A DNA stretch of 64,000 nt from Nectonema munidae. Its lineage: Eukaryota; Nematomorpha; Nectonematoida; Nectonematidae. Below are positions 27,201-39,200 of this stretch, piece by piece. Both the position numbers and the translations under genes were made by a program. Each line of letters begins with the position of its first letter. The first letter of the stretch is position 1. The stretch is taken from the NCBI GenBank assembly GCA_030549495.1, contig JAUIRK010000813.1, positions 1 through 64,000 on the forward strand, read 5' to 3'. The notes under the pieces are model-generated. The model searched no databases, was not told the DNA's origin, and was given only the letters and a program-made list of their open reading frames with translations.

Positions 27201-30200
27201 TTACTATTAGTTTTTGTAAAAATCGTATTTTTATGTTTTGACCCCCTTTCCCTTCCCATTTTTTTCTGTCTATGCGTTTATTTATACAGAGCATTACTGT
27301 CAATCATGGTTTCTTAACGTGGACTATATATCATCTATAGTAGCCATGGGATATTTTAGAGTGCCATAACTCCTACTTTGAAAAAAAGGAGGCACAGAAA
27401 ATTCAGGACCCACAAAATATATATGGAGTATTTATGTAATTAATAATTATTATTAAAAATTTGGGTATAAACCTAACCAATTTGGGTTAACATCAACTTA
27501 ATTTTGTTTATCAGTTTACGCTTCATTCTGATAAGCATGGCCAGTGCATCTAAAATATGCAGTTGCAAAATTCTGACGAATCTGGAGACTGCATGTAGAA
27601 GGAAGAAGACAATGCCCTAGATTTCTTCAAGATACACGATTGATATTGAAAATCAGTTAGTCTCAAAACTGCAGCTGAATAAGTAGCTCGAAGAATGAAT
27701 TTTATCTGTTAATTATGCTTTTCTGATGACATTTGGATAACTTCTTGATGCCTATAATATATGTCTATGAGTTTTTTTCGATTGAAAATAAGGAGTGATA
27801 CTAAAAGTAAATTCATCGTCAAAACACTTTATGCCCATTTTGAGAAATGACATTTCATTCAAGAAGATCGAGACTTGTTTATGCAAAAAAAGCCACTGCT
27901 GCTGCGGTTGGAAGGTATTGGGCATTTAGCACTTATAAAAAACTTTGTTTGTGTGCACTGTATAACTGAGGCGCAAACATATAAGGACATCTGCATGAAG
28001 TAAGTTAACATCTGCATGAAATAACCTGCTAAAAAATGAACTGCAAGATCACATCTTTCTGAAATTATGAAAAAAATGACGAGGAATTTAAACGACATTT
28101 TTGCACAGGTAATTGCCTACATTGTTTTATTGCACTTTGAGACAATACGAAACACATTTTCTATTCGTTGAGTAGAACAGAGATTGGCTAAAACTTGTTA
28201 ATGCAAAGATCTACTTGTTAGAGTTTGCATAGGAACAAAGTCATAGATAATGTTATAGTTCAACATTCAGCAGGAAGTAAAAAAAGTATTTGAGAGTTTA
28301 CAATACATTTATAGTGTTGCTTCCAAATTATACTAACTTAAAGATACTTAGAAAAGAATAAAAACTATTTGCTATAATAGATAAAAAAGATTCCAGATAT
28401 TTAAAATTATATTTTTTTTTGCAAAAAGAAAGGTTAAAGTTGGCGTTGGTATTTTGCTAATGTGGTAGGTTTGAGTAAATCTGAAATCCGTTAAATTAAA
28501 AATGTACTGTTTAAATATAAAAATATTTAAAAGTATATTTACTTGATCTGAAATGTAGTATGAAAGAGGTAATGGAGATCGTAATCTCTTTGTGATGCGA
28601 GAATGCATTGGACTACTATTCACGGATTCACTATCACTACTGCTATTTGGAGGAGTTATTGGCTGGGGTATATTTGAAACACCTTAAAAGTTGAAGAAAA
28701 ATTATTTAGGCAAGTGCATTCTTATGAAAACAAAATGCACGATAACAACAATATTCCTAATTCCTATTATTATTATTATTAGATATATGCAAGCCCAAAA
28801 CCAAGGAGGGGTTAAATCTAAAAAAGATTACGATCAGAGTGTCTAAATCACTATCCTTTGTTCTCTTCATCTCTAAAGTAGTCATTTGTAGAGGATACAA
28901 TTGATATGTTCTACGATTAAATTGATAAAATAATTGTAATTATATGTAAATATTTTTGAAATTTTGCTAGAATTATTATTAATTGGAAAATTTTAGGGGA
29001 GGGGTAGGAGTCAATGGCTTCCTCTCACCCCACCTGATTACGGGCCCGGATATATGCCATACAAAATATTAATAAATCCACATTATTTTATTTAAAAGTA
29101 TTATTCTTTATTAAATTCATAAAGATTTATAAATATAGAAAAATTAGTTTATAAATTAAGAATAATTTTTGAAAATATTGAATAAATGCTCTGAAAGAAA
29201 AACTAAAACTTCAATTCATGATCGATGTATAGATAAATTCTCACTAGCAACAAACATAAAGCGTATCTTTATAAAGAATCTAATGGTTAGAGTAGTCGAT
29301 CTACTGATTAGTTTAGATAGGTGGTTTAGTTGGCGGATTTTGTTGTAAGTTCAGAGATGTAGCTGGATAACAACTGGGCCAACATTTCTAAATTGAGCAT
29401 GGTTATACAAACGATCTTGTCTTTTTTGAACAATGGCGCCAGGAATTAAGGCTTTAGATATCAGGTTAGTTAATAGCTTATTTACTATAGCGACATCTTT
29501 TATCATTATAATACTATTTTATCGATACTGTCAGTTATGAAAAAATTAAAAAAGTGAATAAAAATAAAAGTAATTTCCATTCCAACTGATTTAGAAGAAT
29601 GTTTCGAAGAATAAAGAATACTTGAAAATCTTGAGTTGATGGAGATAGTGCGAGTGCTACAAATTTGACTGTTGTATGAATTGCACATTTTATGTGCGAG
29701 CGAAGATGTGGAAAGTAATCGGGTATTTTGATTCGTAGAACTTTCTAGACCTCGGTTGAAGTGTAAGACAACGGAATCGGAATTGGGCATACGCTCTTCG
29801 GAAGACATCGTCGATGAAGCGGTAGACAAGGGAGATAAGAACTTTTCACTCTCTGAGTCTTCATCTATATCTGCGACTGAATTTGAAGTTGGAGAAGAAG
29901 TTTGGGAATCAGAATCATGGAAAAGATTTTGATTCGCTGCTTCAATTGAATTATTGTTATCAAAAATGTCAAGGCATAAGATTTCTTCAGGATCGTATTC
30001 TAAAAAAATTAACGTATTAATCGTGTGTATATTTTTAAAAACAGACCTTATTTTAACAGGATATAAATAAATTTGTCCTAATATCGGAATATACAACTTA
30101 TTCGTAAGTAAATACAAATAAATATTTAAGCGTGTACATTAATTCTACAATGTATTGTACATCCATGATGATTCTCTTATATAATTTTAATGAGACAAAA

Positions 30201-33200
30201 AAACTTGGAATTCACAAAATTTTTTAAGTGATGAAAATTTGTGTTACATGAAAACCAAGATTTTATAATCCTAAAAACAATTTTTTGAAAGAATAGTTTT
30301 AGAATTGTAAACTTTTACTGAATTCTGTTCCTAAAAAACTCAATTCTTACAATTCACAAGTGCATTTTAGTGATCAATATGAACTACAAGAACGAGTTTT
30401 TAGATTTTGAAGGAAAGGTTAAAAATGATATCAAGCAAGGTATTTAACTTTTCTCAAAGTATAACTAAGTATTTTAAATTTCTTTCATATATTCAATTAT
30501 ATGATACGTGTAACAAGCCCGTAACCAAATTTTTTTAGAAGGGTCTAAATCTAAAAAAAGATTACTATCAGAGTGCGTAATTCTCTATATCCTATATTTT
30601 CATTATCTTTAAATTGCTCGTCAGTAGAGGAGACAATTCATATGTTCTAAGATTCATCGAAATTGATAAAATAATTGTGATAGTGTGTAAATATTTTTTA
30701 AATTTTATTAGAATTATTATTATTAATCTCAAAAAATTAGAGGGCTCAACTGCCCCTCATGCTCTCGTCCGGTTACGGCCCCACTATTTAAATAGCCAAC
30801 AGTCAAACTCAATATATTTAGGGCATGGTCTTACATTTATATTAAGGTCGGTTTTTATTAATAAAAATTCAACATCAGAGAATTTAAAAAATATTTATGC
30901 TAATCTTTTTTCACCATAATCCAAGAATGTAATATTAATAAAAAGATTTGTACCAAATGAATATTAGGTGTCTGAGTTGTCTATTATGGAATTGATTGCA
31001 TATGGCATATTAAATCTAAAGTAAAGTGATTATTGATATATTATTTCAAAAATGCCATTATATTCTATTAAAATATCTCTCCTAAAATTATTAAACATTG
31101 TAATTAGACTTGGGATCGTCATTACTAAAAATAACTTCGTTATCTTTATCGTTACCTTAAAAAAAAGTTTTACGTCTTTTTGTACAAAAGTTTAACAGAT
31201 AGTGAAGTATAGGCAAATTTGTTAAAAGTTTGAAAGAAACTGTGAAATATTTCATACATACACTAACAAAAAATATTTTAAAATATAACTGTTAATTAAT
31301 TTGTAAAATAATATTATAGATTAAATTTCGAATATTAAAACATAAAAAGACGTTGATAATGATTTGCACGCGCATAAAAGGAGTTCAAAACATTTCATAC
31401 ATAAATTGGTTACTTGGTACCCAAAAGTTTAAAAAAACGGGATACGGAATGTCTAAAACTAGGTAAGAAATGTCTTGGGCACGAAACGTCTTAGGAACGA
31501 AACCAAACTACATTGCTATAGAAGTAGTCATCTCTAAATATATATAACGAAAAATTAGTACAATCGATAGGATAAAAATACGCTGTCGTTATCGTTTTCG
31601 TTAATTTCCAAAAATTTGAATTCTTTATTTTAGCACCTCTATTTGTCACGACACCTATAAAGTCAACATGGATTTCTAATGTGATCGAGTAAGTAATTTG
31701 TCCAGACCAAACAGAACACTACTTATGTATATAAATACAAGGACACAAGCTAACTGTGCGAAAAAATATACACATAATTAAAATAAAAACAAATATGAGA
31801 GCGCTATCTATATTCTAGTTTGTGTTGAGCGTGCGATAAAAATGGGAAGAGATAGAAGGAACCAATGAGATGCAGCGATAATCAAAAGGAAAGGAAAAGG
31901 TAGAAAATAACGAAAATGATATCTTAACAAAGTTTTAAAAGCAATGAGTAGGCCAAGGTAAATAATTATATGTGGAGAGAAGGCAACAAGGAAATATGCA
32001 AAAAAGGAAGTCTATTGATAGTAATATGATATGTGCGAAGAAAGATACACTGAGAAATAAGAAATGTCCAACAAGAAAGGCATACTTTCCACGAAGCAGG
32101 CTGTTGCTTAGTAAAGAAATGCTTTGCAGCCAGATTTACTTCTAGTCGTGAGGATTTGTCTCCTCTCTTTCAAATTAAAAATATCAAGTTAACAAAACTC
32201 TTTTATCGTTTGAACAAAAGAGAAGTAAAGAATTTAAATGAGATTAAATTTATGTTTTGCACAAATACTTATCTTATGCTATCCTGCAAAATGAGGACTA
32301 TTTTTTAACTCACTAAAAACATATAAAATACTTTTTATATATCTATACAAATATAGCCTCTTTAATTTCCTTACAAAAATTTAATGTAATAATTCGTACT
32401 ACAAAAATTCTATACTAAAAACATTTGTGAGTGGGATGGTGAAGTTTCATCGTGACAACAAGGAATATAAGTACATAAAATAAGGATTTCATTAGCATCT
32501 TTATGGCATATCATGTGTCTCTTAAGAAGTGTAATCTAAAGTAAAAATTAGAGATGTACAAAAGAAAAAATTAGTTTCTATCGGATATCTACAAACAAGG
32601 ATTTCCTGCATCTGCTGAGAAGAGAAATCCAAATCCTCACGATCTATTCATGAAAAAAATTGTATATTTTCTTCACACTGCACACACTTAAGGCGCAGGA
32701 CAATTTGTACAGAAGGAATTCAGTTTTGACAATTTGTCCAGGGATACCATTCCTTGGTTTTTAACTTAAAAACTTTAAAAACTATTTTTTAAAGATCTTG
32801 GTTTCTTGATACAATTATTGGTTTCTAGGTTTTTTAACTTTTAATCTTGGGTTTTTTCAAATATTTACTAGCAGATTTTAACCCTTCAAAATATGCATAA
32901 ATATAGTTTAATGAGATGGTAAAATCATATGATGCATAGCTTCTGTATTTCCATAAGTCTAAGTCAATTTCTACGAAACTTTAAAGTTTAAACAATAATG
33001 AATTTAAGAGACTTGAACTGGAGAACTTCTAGTCTACAATCTAAGCTTTACTTAGGCAAACATCCTTTGTTAATATATAAATTATTCTCTTGTTTTTTAA
33101 GTAAAATCTTTATAAAAAAACGAATTTTTATTAAAATGCTAACTCATTCGTTGAACGATATTTTCCTCAAATCAACATTACATGTTCTGGCAAAACAACA

Positions 33201-36200
33201 CATAATGAAAAATAATACTTCCTGTTACTTGGAAACAAAAAAGGACTACTGTCAGATTTACAGCACTGAACAAAACATATATAGATGAAAAAGATAGTCA
33301 ATCTTCATATTTTTAGTAAATGAAATACCCGAATTTGCTTATTTTTCAAGATATTTCATTAATCTTGGGTTTTATATACCAAGTCTATGGCTTATTTTAA
33401 TCTAATCCTGAGCTTTTCTAAAATTAATAATAGCAAGACTGATTTGTAACTAATACTTTCAAACTGAAATTTTAACGGGTACAGGATCTTTTGTAACTAT
33501 TTATGAGTTTGTTTATTATACTGCCCAATTAACTAACTATTGAAGGAATGAAGGCTGCGGAAGTTATCAGAAAAGAGTCACTTAAAACAACATATACGCC
33601 AAGCAATGCTATGAAAAGTGTAGTATAAAAAGAGATTGTGAATTGATTTATCTAGAAAAATTATTGATAAGGAAACGTGCAAAATTTAAATGTTTTGACT
33701 ATGAATATTTTCTTTGTAAAAAAGTAGAAGGTTCAAAAATTTTGATACAAAGCTTTGGTTAAAAATTGGTCACGCAACGTCTTGAAACCTTTAAGATTAT
33801 TCCAGGAATTCTCTGAATTCATGATTTGGATATTTTGAGATCAATAAATGGGAGATGGACATAAGGGAATTTTCTATCAAGTCCTGTGCATTTTTTTAAA
33901 TACTTTTAAAGCAAAAGTATCTCTTTTTTCCGTGAATCTCAAAAAAAACTTAAACTTATTAAAATTATTACATTACAAGCATTCACACCAAAGTTCCGTT
34001 CTATGAAAATTTTAAAAACTATGTCCTCTATCTAATTATTATAAAATATTTATGCCCGATTCAATGTTCTTTGGGAAAAACATAATTTTTTCAATTATCC
34101 GAGGTTTTTTTTCATTATTTTAACACTACTTTTTATGAATTTTAAAAAATGGCAAAACATTCATGTTTTTGAGATAATGTTTCGAAAAGTTTGGGGAAAA
34201 TGATTTGAAATTTTTTAAATGGAATAAGGCCCAAAAACGGTTAAAGGGCAGCATGTGGCCCGCTGTATTTAGATTAAAATTTATCAAAGAAATGAACACT
34301 AGTTGTTTTGTTATTGGATATTTTGTTGATTCTATTGGAGTTGGCATGGTTTTATCACGCGGATTCACAAGTTCTTAAACGCGTTCGACTTTGAATCACG
34401 TCTCATCCTCCTCATGCCTGATTGAAATTGAAAAACTTTTAAAATTGTATAGACTTGTTTTACGTGTAGAATGTGAAAAACAGGTCTAACGTGAATTTAA
34501 GTGTCGTAATACCAAGTGCAATTTTAAAAACGATTACCTTTACCTGGATCATTATTAAAATAATGATAGGTATTTAAAATTGAAAATTTTATTGAAAATA
34601 TTTTATGATATGCGTCAACAGATTGATTTTATCGACAACAAATGAGATCTCAGAATTTGTTTATAATTACAAATCCAAATTCATGCCAGGGGCGCACATC
34701 CTAAATATTATTGGGGGAGGGGCAAATTTTTATTCCAATTTTAAAAATTAGTGGTCTGGAAATACCACAGAAGACATCAAATTTGCAGTAATCCTTTAAA
34801 ATAGAGTGTATACAGCTAGACAAATTAATATTACCCTAGGGTTTAGAAGAGTGTTTACATAACGCATATACACTAGTTTAAAATAAATCAAAATTATTAG
34901 GGGGAGGGGAGTAGCCCTCATCGCCCCGAATTCATGCATAGCAACAATTATACTATATACAGTAGAAGTTATTCGAAAGTAAAATAACATCTCATAGATT
35001 ACGTATTAATTATATGGTGCAAGCAAAGACCTCGTCATTGTCTTGAAAATATGAAAAAGGACAAATCATTTTTACGACTTCTTAAAGAACCTTTGTAGCT
35101 TATAAGCGTTACATCATTCACTCTTTTTCTCAAAAATGCTTTTCTGTTCCAAAAAGCTACATTATTGTTTGAGATGAAAGTGTAAAATTTATAAATTTAA
35201 CAGAAATGTTTATCAATAAATATAGAAATAAGAATGATTGCATTATTTTTATTGTTACTTTCCAAATAAATTGAAAATTTCTTTAGAAAAGAAGAAAGCC
35301 CTAAAAAGTGCAGAGGACAAAATATACTATGTCCCCTCCAACCAAAAAAGTGAGAGAGACGTGTCCTCACGTGAGCACCCTCACATGCCTATGTGGCGTC
35401 CAGGAACAAAATTTATAATGGCGCCCCAGGGCAAAAGTTTTAGCGAAGGCCCCTGCCCAGTTTAGTCTGAAATTGGTATATACGGTCAACCCTCAAAAAT
35501 AAACCAAAGAAGTTTATTCTTCTGGTTCACGTTAAATTATAATATAGGTTGCAATAAAGTCAAAATACAAAGATATTGTATTTATTAATTTGCAATTTGA
35601 TTAAGCCTTATTTTTACATTTTTATAATTTAAAAAGATTTGGTTGGCGATAAATTTTTCTATCGCCGATTCCTAGAGGAAGCACTGGTAGTAGATGTAGA
35701 CCCTTAAATTTATTATTCAAAGGTGCATTATCGCGGCCAACTTGAAGTATGTAATTTTAATACATAGAAAATACATTATAAAAGGCAGCCATTATAAGTG
35801 GAGGCAAATCTTTTGCGAGGCATTATTAAATATATATATTTATATACAACGCGATTCACAATGTACTTTGATGGAGAAGTAAAGTGCAGTATACTTCACT
35901 CTTTTATTCACTGAGCAAAATATAAAAATAATTTACATATCAGGTAAATCTGAGTTCGCGAGAACAAGTGTCAACAACGAAGAAAAACAAAAGGGGATAA
36001 GAGAGGAGACGTGTCCCTCTTTCTTGAAGACCAGGACACACGATATGAGATATTTACTGGGATTATAAATATTTTCTCAAAGTATTTGCATAAAGCAGTA
36101 TACAGAATGATTTAATGACGCTCTACAAGAAATTGCTCCTTTGTACGAGCCTCATTTAACCCTTTGACGATAAGTGTGACGGCGATGTACCATGAAATGA

Positions 36201-39200
36201 AAATTCCCTGCTTTAAGTATATAAAATTCCATTGAAAAAGAAAGTAGACATTTAGTCTTAAAAATTCCGTTCCGGTCAAATGCGCAAATATATTTATCAA
36301 AGTGTTGAGTTGATCTCGGGAAAAAGAATATGGGAAAAACTCAATTTTCTTTCTTCATCATATATAAACTATTACTAAATCTAAATGACATCACCGTAAG
36401 TGAGGCCAGCGCTTTTCAGCCATGGTTGGTAGATTTCTTCACCACTTCAGATTCTTGATGAAATCGTCGCTTCACGCTTTGACTTAAGATTTGATACTTT
36501 TCCATATGCTTACAAAAATTAACTATTTTTTTCTTTATTTAAAATACTTAAATCAGATTTAAATTCCTAGGTTCCTCCGTTGTTTGTATGTTTGTTGCTA
36601 TGCGAAATATTTGGAGCCATTTTTGTCTATCTTTCGTCTTTACTGATGCAATCCTTTGACCTTCTATTTCTTTTACTATTTTTCTTATGCTTAGTAATAC
36701 TATAACCTCCATTTTCATCCTGCAAAAATGTTATTCCTCTCTTTTCTTTTCAAAATGGCGTAATTATCTCTCTGTCGCCAATTTTCTATCCTTATTAGCC
36801 ATGTCCACAATCAGTTTTGAACTGGCAATCAAAAATCTATGAAAGTTTAAAAAAATGTCCCATTGATTTAAAAAACGTTGTAATTCGATTTATTGTTATT
36901 TTCATTTGTTCTTTGTTACATATTACTTTTTAAGTAGATTATAATATCATTTAAAGAAAAAATATAGGTAATTCAATTTCCATCTTATTTTGTTTCAAAT
37001 TCAAGCTAATTAGTATAAACCTTTTAATCAACATTTTGTTATTTTTCTTTCAGAATAGGATTATAAAACGGTAAAATATAATATAAAAAAAGACAAAATA
37101 GAACTGGAAGAAAAGAATTTAGAAATGAAAAAGACAAAATAGAATTGAAAAAAGGCATATTAGAACTAAAAATCGTATACACACAGTGAGTTCGCTTTAC
37201 TGCGAAATCGATTATAGCGAAGACTAGGATACTAAGAACTAGATTCCCCCATTATTCGAAAAAAGAAAGGCTTATTCTCACTAATAATAATAATGAGATA
37301 TTAAAACGTGTTTGCAAAGGTCAAATACGGGACCCAATGAAAATACCCGTTTTTAACCGTTCTTCTCTTTTATATAATGAATCAGCAATAACAAGCTTCT
37401 AAATAGGGATTACCCATAGGACACCAATTTTTTATTTTTTGCCTGTGAACCATATAAATATTTGATGGACCCTCCTTGAGAACCACTGCCCTAACGTAAA
37501 CAACATGTATTAAAACTCCTTCGTATTTAACATATTTTGTATACTGATTTATAATCTTGTTATCATATTTCATTTAATATAATCGAATATATTATTGTTT
37601 AAAATAATGTTCTAAAATAATTCGAATAATACATTGATTTACTGAAATTAAATAGGTCCTACAACATCATCACGCGATCGATTAAATTCTAATATATAAA
37701 CAACACCATAAAAAATTGACTATTTTTCAAAATATGCTATAAACACATGAAATCATATTGTTAGTGGAAACCCAAAAATAAAAAAATCCGAGTGATTTAT
37801 CAAATATGTTGTAAAATATTGGTATTTTTTATATAAAACATGTTAAAAAATAGTTTAATATATTATACCCATTTTAACGTAGTGTTACCATATGGTAACG
37901 CAAAACATTTTATATTTTTATTGATTATCTCGATTAATTTATTTCATTTTGGTTTACCCTAAACATTTTTAGATTTTAAAAATATTTTTATCTATAAATT
38001 TCACATTGTTTTGCCATTCCTTTCCTTGTTTTTTATACAATCGAAAAATAAAATTTTAAAAATGACTGCTAAAAAGGAGTAAGTCATTATTCTTCGTATT
38101 ATCATGATGACATATAGAATGTGATACAATCTAGTTGTCTTAACTCATATAACGTACGAGAATTTTTTTAATTTTTAGTTGAAAAAGGTTGAACGTTGAG
38201 ACCAATTACATTATTGAACAAAGTACATATGCTCTTTCTAAAAATTGAAATCAACAAACTCAAGTGTTTTTTTGGATATTATTCCAGATAGATGTTTTTA
38301 TTTGGATAGTGTCGATGATATGACGAATAATATGATTTATCAAACAATACGAAAAGATAGATTTATTCAAACTCACTGAGAAAAGCAAAAAATCTAACTT
38401 TCAAATGTACAAAATAATGTTCTACAATAATTAGAATAAAACATTGATCATTAAATTAGTGTAATGGTTATATGGTAAGATCAAGTATTTCAACTGAGAG
38501 AAATTAAGTTCGTAAACGGACGTTTATTTGATAGGTTGTAAGGATTTTTAATAAAGAAAAAGGGGCATCAAGCAGAAAAGGTTACATCATCCTTCACCAG
38601 TTGTCGTATGCAAAGATTGCGCCTCCGCGTCTTCTTTCTCAAGAAAACTAACCTACTGATTGTTTAATTTTTAGTATTATAATTAAATTGTATAGTTCAA
38701 AATTTGAAATTATAATTTAATAATTTTTACTTATTTTCAAATATTTTTCATATTTTTTACTAGTTAAAATATTTTTTCATTTTTTTGAAATAATCAGATT
38801 TTTAAATAAATTTATCGTGGGCAGTTGTCCAGGAGGCAATTGTTCTAGAATCGTACGTAGTTTTTCGCAAAAAAATACATTCCCTTAACATTCTCATCCG
38901 CGGACCATGTAGGTTTCAACATTCGCAATAACATCTGCATCAGCAATTTTCAATCTTTTTTCTTTTTTCTATATACCTCAAAGTTTTTTTCGGAATTTTT
39001 AAATTTTTACTTTATCCAAAATTTTTATAAGAACGTCTTTATGATAACACATATACATTGACATTATCTCTCCAAATTTTTAAGAAGTATAAAACTTGCG
39101 TTTGCTTAGAATAGCGATTATGATATCCGCACCCGCCAAAAAATTAATTCTAACATCCGCTTCCGCGGATATAAAAAATTCACATCCTATACATCTCTAG

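Noticed and set aside
32998-33288. 96-codon plus-strand open frame
   Set aside because: Lies in intron 1, composition follows the AT-rich background and no domain or splice context is recognisable.
34126-34368. 80-codon minus-strand open frame ([20 protein letters not shown]...)
   Set aside because: Slightly coding-like start, but no family recognised and it ends in A/T-driven sequence; probably repeat debris.
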